The translations under genes and the position numbers were made by a program. Shown here piece after piece: positions 18,011-26,620 of a stretch of DNA of 64,000 nucleotides. Where the stretch lies: the NCBI GenBank assembly GCA_910574185.1, contig CAJSZQ010000003.1, positions 1-64,000 of the forward strand. Reading direction: 5' to 3'. Under the pieces are notes generated by a model. It ran no database searches. It saw nothing but the letters and a program-made list of their open reading frames with translations, and had not been told where the DNA came from. Each line of letters starts with the position of its first letter. Positions within the stretch are counted from its first letter, which is position 1. The stretch is from Lachnospiraceae bacterium (GTDB lineage Bacteria; Bacillota; Clostridia; Lachnospirales; Lachnospiraceae).

Positions 18011-18191
18011 TCTGCGTCTTAGCGTCTGGCTCTTTCGCAATGGATACTTTCTGCTTCTTTACATTGATTAAACTTTCTTTTCTGCACTTCGGACAGTATA
18101 GAGGAAAGTTTATCAGTTCCGTATCCTTTCGTATTTTAATTCTTGTTTTGCTGTCACAAACAGGACACATAACCCATTGTTGGCTTATCAT
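18003..18191 (-). CDS. Cysteine-rich KTR domain protein
   Basis: The 62-residue protein has two zinc-ribbon cysteine pairs (CPVCDSKTRIKIRKDTEL and CPKCRKE), matching the Cys-rich KTR family that is common as a small gene in conjugative elements beside resistance or efflux cargo. Its role is unknown; zinc binding is expected. It lies 16 bases after the MATE gene on the same strand and probably shares its transcript. Confidence 0.8.
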   Translation of the reverse strand: MISQQWVMCPVCDSKTRIKIRKDTELINFPLYCPKCRKESLINVKKQKVSIAKEPDAKTQSR

Positions 18192-18207
18192 TAATTATCT
18201 CCTTATC

Positions 18208-19584
18208 CTATTCTACTTTGTCAGTTAAAAACTTTTGCTTTGTCAATACTAATTCCTTATGTAAATGCAATGCCATAAAAACAGTGATTATGGCAGAAAG
18301 AACGTCTGCAATCGGCTGTACATACAGAATCCCATTTATCCCCCAAAGTGCCGGGAAAATCAAAATCACAGGTACAAAGCAGATACCCTGTCTGCAAGCT
18401 CCCAAGATGAATCCTGCCAATCCTTTTCCAAGCGCGAGGAACAATGAGGAATACACCGTATAAAACCCGAACAGGATAAACGAAATACCATTTATGCGTA
18501 AGGACTGTGTTCCTGCTTGAATCATTTCCAAATCATCTTTTGTAAATTGAGATATGATTCCCTCTGAAAATATTGCTAATATCAACCCATAAATGACACA
18601 AAATACCGTAGACCATAGGATAGAAATTTTGATTGCCTCCTGTAACCGGTCGAACTTTCTTGCGCCATAACTATATCCTGCAATCGGCTGAAATCCTTTG
18701 ATAAATCCGAATACCATCAGACTTCCCATAGATACAATCCTTGTCACAGCGCCCATACCGGCAATCACAGAATCCCCGTAAGCCATTGCACGTGTATTGA
18801 CAAAAGAAATGGAAAGGCTTGTCAATATTTGAAACACTAAAGCAGGTATTCCAATCTTAAATATCTCCGACATGATTTCTTTCGTAAAAGAGCAATCCTT
18901 AATCTCAAAACGATAGATACTCTTTTTCTTTAAGAAAAATACCAAATATACAGACGTTGAAACAATTTGCGAGATTGCGGTTGCGATTGCCGCACCAGCA
19001 ACCCCCATATCAAATACATAGATGAATACAGGGTCTAAACCGATATTCAGTATTGCGCCAGCCATCAGCGCACACATCGTTGTCTTTGCCGCACCCTCGC
19101 TCGTTACAATATTGTTCATTGTGACATTAAATACATTGAAGATACTGGAAATAATATAAATACCGGCATAAGTCACCGCATAGGGCATGATACTGTCCGT
19201 TGCCCCCAAAAGTTTTAAAATAGGGCGAAGAAAAATCATAGATAAAATAATCATAGCTGCACCTGCGGTAATGCTGCTGTACAATGCGGTACTCGCTACT
19301 TGATTTGCTTTTTCCGTATCTCCCTTGCCTAATAATCTGGAAAGATAGGAGGAAGCACCATTTCCGAACAATAGTCCCAAGCCTACAACCACCTGTCCGA
19401 GAGGGTAGACGACTGAAATCGCTCCCATCTGGCTTGTACCCAAACCGCCTACAAAATAAGCGTCCACCAGATTATAGGCGGCATTTACCATCATGCCCAG
19501 CATAGTAGGGATTCCCATAGCCATAAGAGCCTTTGGTATTGGGGCATTTCCTAAAAGTTCCATTTTACTGCTCTGCTTGTTCAT
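18208..19584 (-). CDS. MATE family multidrug efflux transporter
   Basis: The 458-residue protein has twelve predicted membrane helices in two related halves, with MATE signatures such as NAAYNLVDAYFVGGLG near residue 35 and IKGFQPIAGYSYGA in the second half. It exports drugs or metabolites using a sodium or proton gradient. The gene is divergent from a PadR regulator with two near-identical operators between them, so induction by substrate is likely. It may be cargo of the decayed element. Confidence 0.92.
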   Translation of the reverse strand: MNKQSSKMELLGNAPIPKALMAMGIPTMLGMMVNAAYNLVDAYFVGGLGTSQMGAISVVYPLGQVVVGLGLLFGNGASSYLSRLLGKGDTEKANQVASTALYSSITAGAAMIILSMIFLRPILKLLGATDSIMPYAVTYAGIYIISSIFNVFNVTMNNIVTSEGAAKTTMCALMAGAILNIGLDPVFIYVFDMGVAGAAIATAISQIVSTSVYLVFFLKKKSIYRFEIKDCSFTKEIMSEIFKIGIPALVFQILTSLSISFVNTRAMAYGDSVIAGMGAVTRIVSMGSLMVFGFIKGFQPIAGYSYGARKFDRLQEAIKISILWSTVFCVIYGLILAIFSEGIISQFTKDDLEMIQAGTQSLRINGISFILFGFYTVYSSLFLALGKGLAGFILGACRQGICFVPVILIFPALWGINGILYVQPIADVLSAIITVFMALHLHKELVLTKQKFLTDKVE

Positions 19585-19625
19585 GTAAAAATCTCCTTTC
19601 TCTTGACATAGAGTATAAAATATAA

Positions 19626-19681
19626 TAGTATAAATTATAGTAATTTAACCGCAAAATTCATGCTACTATAATTTATAGTAG
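19626..19681. promoter_or_regulatory. Paired PadR-type operators between the MATE and padR genes
   Basis: A 19-bp perfect palindrome with a central T (CTACTATAATTTATAGTAG, 19663-19681) and a second near copy (TAGTATAAATTATAGTA, 19627-19643, 16 of 17 bases matching) lie about 20 bases apart. A -10-like TATAAT at 19667-19672 for padR lies inside the first. The layout suggests autorepression and control of the efflux gene. Confidence 0.7.
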
Positions 19682-19707
19682 TTGTCAAGAGGACTGGAGG
19701 GCATTTT

Positions 19708-20238
19708 ATGGCAACGATTGATTTAATCGTATTAGGGATTCTTAAAAAAGAATCCATGAGCGCATATGATATTCAAAAACTGGTTGAATATCGGAATATT
19801 TCCAAATGGGTAAAAATCAGCACCCCCTCAATCTACAAAAAGGTCATTCAGCTAGAGGAAAAAGGTTACATCACCAGTACACAGGTTAAAGAGGGAAAAA
19901 TGCCGGAAAAGGCAGTTTATACATTAACCGATTCCGGAAATTCCCAATTTGAAAAACTGATGGTAGAAATATCTTTAAAGCCGATTCATATTTTTCTGGA
20001 TTTCAATGCGGTAATCGTCAACCTTGACAGCTTATCCAGAGAAAACCAGCAAGTTTGTCTTGCTAATATTGAGAATAATATCAAAACGCTCAAATCATAT
20101 CTTGAAGAAAATGAGAATCTTAAGAAAAATGCTCCCGAAATCCCCGAAACAGGAATGGCGGTTTTAGAGCAACAGCTTATTCTTATACAGGCAATCGAAA
20201 CATGGATTGCGTCAATGAAAGAGCGTTTTGACCTATAA
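19708..20238 (+). CDS. PadR family transcriptional regulator
   Basis: The 176-residue protein has an N-terminal PadR winged helix (about 1-85: IDLIVLGILKKESMSAYDIQ, TPSIYKKVIQLEEKGYI, YTLTDSG) and a C-terminal helical dimerisation domain with a coiled coil (about 100-175). Proteins of this family usually repress a neighbouring efflux pump until its substrate binds. The divergent MATE gene and the two operators between fit that. GGAGGG precedes the ATG. Confidence 0.9.
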   Translation: MATIDLIVLGILKKESMSAYDIQKLVEYRNISKWVKISTPSIYKKVIQLEEKGYITSTQVKEGKMPEKAVYTLTDSGNSQFEKLMVEISLKPIHIFLDFNAVIVNLDSLSRENQQVCLANIENNIKTLKSYLEENENLKKNAPEIPETGMAVLEQQLILIQAIETWIASMKERFDL

Positions 20239-20343
20239 ACTATTCCCACTTAAAAAATTGAAGAGGCATTCACTCATTTCGGAAGAAGAAGCGGAAGAAT
20301 CCGGAAAAGTCTCAATTTACAGCATTTGATAAAAGAAAATTTA

Positions 20344-21024
20344 TCAGTGAATGACCTCATAACGCAATCGCAAATATGAGTTCTCCAAAATCACACATTC
20401 TTGCAGTTTCAGAACGCCTAATTTTGACAATTCTTTTTGTGTAAACAAGGATTCGCCATCAATTAAAGTAGACGTATCTTTGCCGCCAATCAAAACCGGA
20501 GCAACGACAATATCAACATAATCGAATAGTTTTTCACGAAGAAATAAGCCATTTAGCGTCCCGCCGGTTTGTATCGTTATTCTCTCACAGCCATATTCTG
20601 ATTTGAGCTTTATAAGCGCATTTTTTAGCGCTAATTCCTCTTGATATATGATATGCAAATTATCTTCCTCAATGTTAAATGCCGGGTGTTTTGCATTTGA
20701 CGTAATCAACACAAACATTTTTGATAAAGCACAAAAATACTTTATACCATTTTCATTCAAATGCTTGTTATCTATTACCACAAAAGACACTGGCGTTCTA
20801 TTTGGCATTGTCTTTGTATTGACACCGATTTTGGCTTGAACCCGACCAGAATTGAGCGTCCATAAATCTGTTGTCTGCTCTATTTCATAATATTGGTGTA
20901 AGCCTTCGCTAACCCCTGCAATTTGGGGAAAATCTTTGTCCACATCTAAATCGTCCGTTGCGCCAGTGCTTATTTTTCCGTCAACCGACATCAGCATAAA
21001 CAATGTTGTAATAGGTCTGTCCAT
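20344..21024 (-). CDS. RibD C-terminal domain (dihydrofolate reductase-like) protein
   Basis: The 226-residue protein matches the RibD-C/DHFR fold: TTLFMLMSVDGKIST at the start, then GCERITIQTGGTLNGLFL and VDIVVAPVLIGGKDTSTL. Such stand-alone proteins are NADPH-dependent reductases of uncertain substrate and often sit in accessory regions. It follows padR in convergent orientation; about 100 bases between them show nothing notable. A riboflavin role is unlikely as no other rib gene is near. Confidence 0.85.
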   Translation of the reverse strand: MDRPITTLFMLMSVDGKISTGATDDLDVDKDFPQIAGVSEGLHQYYEIEQTTDLWTLNSGRVQAKIGVNTKTMPNRTPVSFVVIDNKHLNENGIKYFCALSKMFVLITSNAKHPAFNIEEDNLHIIYQEELALKNALIKLKSEYGCERITIQTGGTLNGLFLREKLFDYVDIVVAPVLIGGKDTSTLIDGESLFTQKELSKLGVLKLQECVILENSYLRLRYEVIH

Positions 21025-21116
21025 TTCATCACTCCTAAATTCTTATTTGTCGTTGATATATTATACATCCATTTCTTTAAAAATAAAAGCCGTTTCTCTA
21101 TGCTTTAGACTGTTAC

Positions 21117-21146
21117 AAAAAAGCAGACGAAAATCCGTCTGCTTTT
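21117..21146 (-). terminator. Terminator of the XRE gene pair
   Basis: AAAAGCAGACG/CGTCTGCTTTT is a near-perfect hairpin with T-runs on both strands, 9 bases after the end of the leftward XRE gene. It can work in both directions. Confidence 0.85.
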
Positions 21147-21155
21147 CCTGCTTAT

Positions 21156-21401
21156 TCAATTGTAATTCCCTTTCGGAGTCCTTTCCCGGCCTGCCAGAGC
21201 GTCCAGCGATACGTCAAAAATATCTGCTATTTTACACAGCATAAATATATCCGGAAGTCTCTTTCCTATTTCATAACCGGCAAGGGATGTCCTGTCTATC
21301 CACAATTTCTTCGCCAACTCCGTTTGTGACAAATTTTTTGCTTCTCTAAGCAACTTAATATTTGTCCCGATGGTTCCTCTTTTTTCCTCTTCTGTTTTCA
21401 T
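21156..21401 (-). CDS. XRE family helix-turn-helix regulator
   Basis: The 81-residue protein is one HTH domain (about residues 11-65; KLLREAKNLSQTELAKKLWI, RTSLAGYEIGKRLPD) with short ends. Its start lies 47 bases inside the end of the preceding XRE gene in another frame, so the two are co-transcribed. Targets are unknown. Confidence 0.85.
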   Translation of the reverse strand: MKTEEEKRGTIGTNIKLLREAKNLSQTELAKKLWIDRTSLAGYEIGKRLPDIFMLCKIADIFDVSLDALAGRERTPKGNYN

Positions 21402-21741
21402 ACGGACCTTCCATATTCTCCCTCAAATTTTTCTTAAGATCCATCACTGCCCGACTGATAATTTTTAATTCTCCTGTGCTGCAGTCCTTTAGGGCTTCCA
21501 TGATTTCTCCCTGATAAATCTTTGAGGTATAGTCCAGGCTATCACACAGAAGTTTGTCAGCGGACACATGTAAGGCATTGGAAGCTTTCACCAAAAAGTC
21601 TATGCTGAGAGTGGTTTTGGCATTTTCTACATGACTGATATGAGGAACTGAATATTCAATCTCGCCGGCAAGCTGTTCCTGCGAATAATGCATTGCCTTT
21701 CGTGCCTGTCTGATTCGTTTTCCCAGCTTTTTATAATCCAT
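21355..21741 (-). CDS. XRE family helix-turn-helix regulator
   Basis: The 128-residue protein has an N-terminal HTH (about 5-62: RIRQARKAMHYSQEQLAGEI, VPHISHVENAKTTLS) and a C-terminal extension rich in Lys and Arg. It overlaps the next XRE gene by 47 bases. Paired XRE genes are common in mobile or recently acquired DNA; here they lie between the efflux cassette and the CPBP/TetR pair. Confidence 0.85.
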   Translation of the reverse strand: MDYKKLGKRIRQARKAMHYSQEQLAGEIEYSVPHISHVENAKTTLSIDFLVKASNALHVSADKLLCDSLDYTSKIYQGEIMEALKDCSTGELKIISRAVMDLKKNLRENMEGPYENRRGKKRNHRDKY

Positions 21742-22047
21742 TGTCTTACCTCCAGTGCTCTTACAGCCATTGTAATAAAAATGTTACTAAATGACCATTA
21801 ATCACATGGATAGTTATGTGCTATGAATTTAAATATTATGAAATAATTTTCAAATTTCGTGAAATTTTCAACAAAAATATCCTTTTAAGACTATTTCTTA
21901 CTATTTTAACAACAAAAATCATATAACAAACGCCCTGAATGAAAACTACTGATAAAATAGTCTCAACTAACAAACTGGAATAGGGCAGCAGAACCATAGG
22001 AACGAAAAAGAATGGAATGGACGCGACAGAACAAAAAATATTGTTTG
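21742..22047 (-). other. Intergenic region with a possible membrane-protein remnant
   Basis: A leftward frame at about 21852-22045 encodes hydrophobic residues (VANNIFCSVASIPFFFVPMV ..., then LSVVFIQGVCYMIFVVKIV) ending at TCATAA. It has no start codon or ribosome binding site of its own and overlaps the last codons of the CPBP gene in another frame. It may be the end of a deleted two-helix protein, or chance in AT-rich DNA. The promoter of the XRE pair should also be here. Confidence 0.3.
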
Positions 22048-22773
22048 CTACCTTTGCGGGAGCGTCTTCATGAGGATTAAAGTGTAAGCAACAGTCAGGA
22101 CAATCATAATAAAAACATGAATAATCTGCTTTTCCACCGTAAATCCCACTTCATTTGCAAAAGTACTGAGAATGTTAATAGCAGAATGGGTAAAAATACA
22201 GGGAAGCAGACTTCCGCCACGATAAAATATTGTTACAAGCAGGAAACCTACCGCAATCGCAAAACAAATCTGACACAAGTTGCTTACCAAGTCCATGCCA
22301 CTTCCATTGAATAAATTCACCAAATGTCCCATGCCAAATGTTACGCTTGAGATAATAATTGCGGACTTCGGATTGTCTTTTGCTATTGCTTTGAATAAGA
22401 AACCTCTGAAAATTACTTCCTCTGTAAATCCCACGCAAAGCATACCGACAATACGGCAAACAGTACCCGGCAGCGAATAATTAACTGCGACACCGTTCCA
22501 AAGATTTCCTGTGGCTAAGACAAAAAGCGGTACATAGTAAAAGAAACAACGGGCAGGTACAGATGATTTACAAAGTCCATACCTTTTCAGTAAGTTATTT
22601 TTCCGAATAAAAACCAAAAGGATAACGGACTGTAAGATACAAAAAATAGCACTTGCAGAATATTCAATCCCTATTTTTTCATTCAGTGGATTAGCGAAAG
22701 ATTGCAGAACACAATAAATCACAATCCATACAAGCGCAAAGGTCAGTTCGTTTTTCTCGTATAGCCGTCTCAT
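22048..22773 (-). CDS. CPBP family intramembrane metalloprotease
   Basis: The 241-residue membrane protein carries the Abi/CPBP motifs: EEVIFRG (Glu118, Glu119, Arg123), FGMGH with His150, and a later HSAINIL. These form the active site in the membrane. Bacterial members act in bacteriocin self-immunity or protein processing. Its start overlaps the TetR stop by four bases, so both are one operon and the regulator likely controls it. Confidence 0.88.
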   Translation of the reverse strand: MRRLYEKNELTFALVWIVIYCVLQSFANPLNEKIGIEYSASAIFCILQSVILLVFIRKNNLLKRYGLCKSSVPARCFFYYVPLFVLATGNLWNGVAVNYSLPGTVCRIVGMLCVGFTEEVIFRGFLFKAIAKDNPKSAIIISSVTFGMGHLVNLFNGSGMDLVSNLCQICFAIAVGFLLVTIFYRGGSLLPCIFTHSAINILSTFANEVGFTVEKQIIHVFIMIVLTVAYTLILMKTLPQR

Positions 22774-23342
22774 TTCGTTTCCTCCTGTGCGGCTAATATC
22801 GCACCAGTATACGCTCGTTTCATATGCGCTTTTACGAGTTCTTCATCATACTCTAACGAATTGTTTGCGATAATACTCGCATATCCATGAGCAAACAAAA
22901 AAACTGTCAAAAAAATTTCTTTCACCTGCTCTATGCTTCCTCCGACTGCTCCTTGCATTGCCAAAAGAACAGGCGCAAGTTCTTCCGCATCCATCATTTC
23001 AAGCAAAGTCGTTCCAGTAAAAAAGTTTGATTGAAAAAGGAAGCGGAACAAATGCGGTTCTTCAATCGCAAAGCGGATATAATTCAGCCCAATCCCAAAT
23101 ATAGCGCCCTTCTTCGGGTCTTCAATATTCATCAGGTATTCAGAATGATAGCAGTCTGCTTTTGCATAAGCAGCTTTTTTCAATTCCTCAATCGTTGCAA
23201 AATGATACATGACTGGCTGTGTGGAGCAGCTTAGCTTTTCTGATACTGTCCTTGCATTGATATTTTCCATGCCCTCTTTGCGGGCAATCTCAAAGGCAGC
23301 GTCTACAATCATCTCTTTTGTAACTTTTGGTTTTGCGGGCAT
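22770..23342 (-). CDS. TetR/AcrR family transcriptional regulator
   Basis: The 190-residue protein has an N-terminal HTH (about 8-55: MIVDAAFEIARKEGMENINA, SCSTQPVMYHFATIEEL) and a C-terminal ligand-binding helical domain. AAGGAGG precedes the ATG. Upstream a 13-bp inverted repeat (CCTTGATTTATAA/TTATAAATCAAGG, 23353-23400) overlaps the ribosome binding site and is a likely autoregulatory operator. Confidence 0.9.
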   Translation of the reverse strand: MPAKPKVTKEMIVDAAFEIARKEGMENINARTVSEKLSCSTQPVMYHFATIEELKKAAYAKADCYHSEYLMNIEDPKKGAIFGIGLNYIRFAIEEPHLFRFLFQSNFFTGTTLLEMMDAEELAPVLLAMQGAVGGSIEQVKEIFLTVFLFAHGYASIIANNSLEYDEELVKAHMKRAYTGAILAAQEETK

Positions 23343-23352
23343 ATACGAACCT

Positions 23353-23400
23353 CCTTGATTTATAACTCGTTTTATATATAATGCAAATTATAAATCAAGG
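23353..23400 (-). promoter_or_regulatory. Inverted-repeat operator before the TetR gene
   Basis: Two perfect 13-bp arms, CCTTGATTTATAA and TTATAAATCAAGG, are separated by 22 bases that contain a TATATAAT-like sequence. One arm includes part of the AAGGAGG ribosome binding site, so a bound protein or the folded RNA could hinder expression. Confidence 0.6.
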
Positions 23401-23449
23401 CAATGGGTTTGTCAATTCCTCCGTTTCCAAAAATTCTATATAAATCCTT

Positions 23450-24070
23450 TTATTTTCTCCTGCACCTCAGTGCGATTCCCCCTATAATAAACAAAATCCC
23501 CGCCGCTGCCAGCGCCCATTTTTCTGTATAACTCCCTCTGACCATGGAAAACGGATAAAAAAACTTTAAAAATTTGCTGCCGCTCCCTATAGCTGCAATA
23601 TAGTACATAATCGGCATCATATATCCGATAACCAGATTATCGCACAGCCCATAGAAGAACAGTCCAAGCCCACCCATAAACAACATTTCCACATACGTCC
23701 CCAAAAAATACGGTATCACCGGAAATTCACAGTGATTATTCTTCAGCATAGCGACAAACAAAATTAAAAATACAGCAAGTGCCGCGCTGTTTCCTACAAA
23801 CCGGACTGCATAGACATAAGCGCTTTTCATATATTTAGATGCCGTCAAATCCCGGATTTCTTTTGCCTGCTCCGGAAGAAATACAGGCGTAAGCATAACG
23901 ATTCCGATTAAAGCGACGTACATTTCCAAGACTTTGGCGCTATCTTGCTTTCCTAAATTAGCTACTCCCATAAGAACCGGCGCAAGTCCTAAAATTATGA
24001 TACATACCAGAATGTGAAGCGCCGCGTTATATTTAAAGTTTACTTTCTCGATTTGCCAGTATTTTTCCAC
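23450..24070 (-). CDS. ABC transporter permease-like membrane protein
   Basis: The 206-residue protein has about six hydrophobic helices and ends in RCRRK. It overlaps the preceding larger permease by 38 bases and is the last gene of the ABC exporter operon. Sequence similarity to a named family is not evident to me; position and topology suggest a second membrane subunit of the ABC-2 type exporter. The start at 24070 overlaps its neighbour, as is usual in this operon. Confidence 0.7.
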   Translation of the reverse strand: MEKYWQIEKVNFKYNAALHILVCIIILGLAPVLMGVANLGKQDSAKVLEMYVALIGIVMLTPVFLPEQAKEIRDLTASKYMKSAYVYAVRFVGNSAALAVFLILFVAMLKNNHCEFPVIPYFLGTYVEMLFMGGLGLFFYGLCDNLVIGYMMPIMYYIAAIGSGSKFLKFFYPFSMVRGSYTEKWALAAAGILFIIGGIALRCRRK

Positions 24071-25283
24071 GAATCTGCATCCTCCCTTTTCTTTTTTGCG
24101 AATAAATGACTATTGTTAGTGCAACCAAAACCAGCGCCAACGCCACATAAAAAATCCTGTTCGCCATAAGCTGCGAAAAACCGTCGTGATATTCGCTCCA
24201 GTTCAGCTCAGTATTGTGTCTGGGTATCAGGTTCCATCCATACATTCCGCCTCTTATGTCCTGCATACTTGAAAATACACTGACAAACCACCAGGCTCCC
24301 TGCACCAGTACTGCAAGCGCCGTATCAGTAAGCTCTGTCAGAAACATTCCCACAGCCAGAGCCGTCATAATGGTAGGAACAAGCCATCCAAAACAATATT
24401 TTACAAAGGCAAAGAAATCAACGGTCACTCCGGCCGTACTTCCATATTCTATACACTGTGCCAGTGGAATCACAGAAATCACCAGTACCGGAATAAGCAG
24501 CATGACCAGCATAGCAAGAAACCGGCTTCCTACAATCACAATCGAAGAACTTTTTCTCGTATAAATCAGCTCCTGCACCTGTGCTCTTCTATCTCTTAAA
24601 ATTCTGGTTACCGCTAAAAATACCGGCACAATGCCAAGAAAGATAACCATATAATCTGAAAATAATCTCGCATAGCCTCCGCTCAGTTTATCCTTTTTAA
24701 TTAAAGCCTGGTATTCCTCCAGAGCGTCTTCATAGGTCATAGGCACAACTGCATTCTGTTTCCGTTTTGCAGCTCCGTATTTGGAGCCTCCTCCGAGAAT
24801 ATCGTCAGCCTCCTCCATTAGTTCAACAAACTTATCGTAAGACAGTTCGTCTGTCGGTTTATATTTCATACTCCCCGCCATAACCATCTGCTCTGAATCC
24901 TGCTCCTGCCCAGCGTACCAGTCGTCTATTGCCCTGTCAACCTCTTCTCTTCCGTCAAGGCCGGTAGCTTCTTTGATTATCTCTTCTAATTTGCGGGTTT
25001 CCATATCACTCAGCGTAACGCTTTTATAAAATCCAATCGGATAGGTGGAATAACTCTCTCGATAATACTCTTCTAACAGAGCTCCCAGCGTTGACTCTAT
25101 GATAACGTCTTTATCCTTACTGTAATGAACCCCATACTCTTCCTGCCCCTTCTTTGGCTCAGGCATGATTTCTAATTTGCCGAGCTGGCTGGAAAAATCA
25201 AGTACCAGTACCAGTACAACCAGCCAGTATATCAGACTTTTTACCGTCTGACGAATTTCTTTTATAAATAGCTGTCCAAACAT
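24033..25283 (-). CDS. ABC-2 type transporter permease
   Basis: The 416-residue protein has an N-terminal helix (about 13-30), a large extracytoplasmic domain rich in Glu and Asp (about 35-205), then five or six helices (about 210-400). This is the layout of ABC-2 exporter permeases involved in peptide or antibiotic efflux and sensing. It overlaps the ATPase gene by 22 bases. With the response regulator/kinase pair upstream, a cell-envelope stress or antimicrobial-peptide role is plausible but inferred. Confidence 0.8.
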   Translation of the reverse strand: MFGQLFIKEIRQTVKSLIYWLVVLVLVLDFSSQLGKLEIMPEPKKGQEEYGVHYSKDKDVIIESTLGALLEEYYRESYSTYPIGFYKSVTLSDMETRKLEEIIKEATGLDGREEVDRAIDDWYAGQEQDSEQMVMAGSMKYKPTDELSYDKFVELMEEADDILGGGSKYGAAKRKQNAVVPMTYEDALEEYQALIKKDKLSGGYARLFSDYMVIFLGIVPVFLAVTRILRDRRAQVQELIYTRKSSSIVIVGSRFLAMLVMLLIPVLVISVIPLAQCIEYGSTAGVTVDFFAFVKYCFGWLVPTIMTALAVGMFLTELTDTALAVLVQGAWWFVSVFSSMQDIRGGMYGWNLIPRHNTELNWSEYHDGFSQLMANRIFYVALALVLVALTIVIYSQKRKGRMQIRGKILANRESKL

Positions 25284-26161
25284 GCGCTCTCACCCCTTTC
25301 TGCCTGCATCAGATACATATAAGCATCCTCCACGCCTGCCTCGCAGAGCTGTGCCGACGCAAACGGCGGCTCTTCAGCAAGAAACCGCACCATTACATTA
25401 TTTCCCAAAGTAAGCATACTGGTAACAATATAATTCTTTTTCAGAAGCTCCAGCTCCCTCTTACTGATTTCAGCCGAATATACTTTTCCTTCCGCCATTT
25501 GAATCAGGCCTCCAACCGTTCCCCGGTATATCATCTCCCCCTCGTCCAGTACCGCGATATTTTCACAGGTCGCCTCAATATCGCCTACGATATGGGTAGA
25601 GAGAATGACAATCCGCTTTTCGGCAATCTCGCACAAAAGATTGCGGAACCGGACTCTCTCTTCCGGATCTAAACCGGCAGTCGGTTCATCCACAATCAAT
25701 ACTTTCGGATTGTGCAGGATAGCCTGTGCAATCCCAAGCCGCCGTTTCATACCGCCAGATAGCGCCTTAACCTTCTTCCTGGTATCATCCTGAAGATTCA
25801 CCCGGTGAAGAAGCTGTGGAATCCTTTGCTTTCTCTGACTTTTTTTAAGTCCAGACAAAACTCCCAGATAATCCATCGCCTCATAGACGGTCATATTGGG
25901 ATACATAGAAAATTCCTGCGGAAGATAACCCACAATTTTTCTCACACTCTGCGCCTGTTCCACATTCCTCCCACATACAGTAACATCTCCTTCCGACTTT
26001 GGCAGCAATGTGGAAAGAACCTTCATTAGAGTCGTCTTCCCGGCTCCGTTCCTGCCAAGAAGCCCAAACATCCCTGTTTCTATCGTAAGATTCACATCCT
26101 TTAGAGCCTGCTTTTTCCCGTAATACTGATTTAAATTTCGTATCTTAATCGTTGTTGACAT
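25262..26161 (-). CDS. ABC transporter ATP-binding protein
   Basis: The 299-residue ATPase has Walker A GRNGAGKTTLMK (about 37-48), Q-loop GYLPQEFSMYPNMTV, signature ALSGGMKRRLG (about 133-143), Walker B KVLIVDEPTAGLDP (about 153-166) and the switch histidine in ILSTHIVGD. The C-terminal extension is typical of ABC-2 exporters. AAGGGGAT precedes the ATG. It is separated from the kinase gene by 459 bases that hold a terminator-like hairpin and the long palindromic element A1. Confidence 0.93.
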   Translation of the reverse strand: MSTTIKIRNLNQYYGKKQALKDVNLTIETGMFGLLGRNGAGKTTLMKVLSTLLPKSEGDVTVCGRNVEQAQSVRKIVGYLPQEFSMYPNMTVYEAMDYLGVLSGLKKSQRKQRIPQLLHRVNLQDDTRKKVKALSGGMKRRLGIAQAILHNPKVLIVDEPTAGLDPEERVRFRNLLCEIAEKRIVILSTHIVGDIEATCENIAVLDEGEMIYRGTVGGLIQMAEGKVYSAEISKRELELLKKNYIVTSMLTLGNNVMVRFLAEEPPFASAQLCEAGVEDAYMYLMQAERGESACLDSYL

Positions 26162-26196
26162 TTGAAATCCCCTTCCTTCATATTAGTTATATCAAA

Positions 26197-26232
26197 ATAG
26201 GAAACGGCATAACTTTTTATGACGTTTCCTAT
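26197..26232 (-). terminator. Hairpin before the ABC operon (attenuator or terminator)
   Basis: ATAGGAAACG ... CGTTTCCTAT with an inner ATAA/TTAT pairing is followed leftward by TTTTG. It lies 36 bases before the ABC ATPase start. It could end the two-component transcript or attenuate the exporter genes. Confidence 0.5.
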
Positions 26233-26307
26233 AGCATAGAATATAATTCTCTATATTTTCCCTACAAAAAATTAAGAATCATGAAGGATTTTTCTAAATA
26301 TTTTAAA

Positions 26308-26618
26308 TATTTTCTGCCTGTGCGGATGGGTCGGCGCCCCCGAAGGGGTAAAGGCTTTGCACGCCATATCCCCGGCCCCGTAAACAGCGGTATACGAAGC
26401 AAGGTATTTAAGAGATGTTTTTAATGAAAGCAAAATCCACTGCTTATGGAGACTTAGAAACGAAGGCTATCCTGAGTTTCTTAGTCTCCGTTAGCAGTTA
26501 GTTTGCTGGAATGTTATCTCACCTTGCTTCGTATACCGCTGTTTACGGGGCCGGGGATATGGCGTGCAAAGCCTTTACCCCTTCGGGGGCGCCGACCCAT
26601 CCGCACAGGCAGAAAATA
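26308..26618 (-). repeat. Element A1: 98-bp perfect inverted repeat around a conserved core
   Basis: Arms 26308-26405 and 26521-26618 are complementary at all 98 positions. The 115-base centre (26406-26520) carries the conserved A-family core shared with 35771-35886 and 47207-47304. In the leftward (gene-sense) strand the core has AACATTCCA, an outer stem CTGCT/AGCAG, an inner stem GGAGACTAAGAAAC/GTTTCTAAGTCTCC with a central A-A mismatch, and the loop TCAGGATAGCCTTC. The element begins two bases after the kinase stop codon and precedes the ABC genes. A TA dinucleotide lies at each outer end. Nothing in it codes for protein. Confidence 0.9.
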
Positions 26619-26620
26619 GC

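Noticed and set aside
26308..26618. Retron or other reverse-transcriptase ncRNA as an explanation for the A elements
   Set aside because: No reverse transcriptase gene is near any copy, and the arms are far longer than retron a1/a2 repeats.
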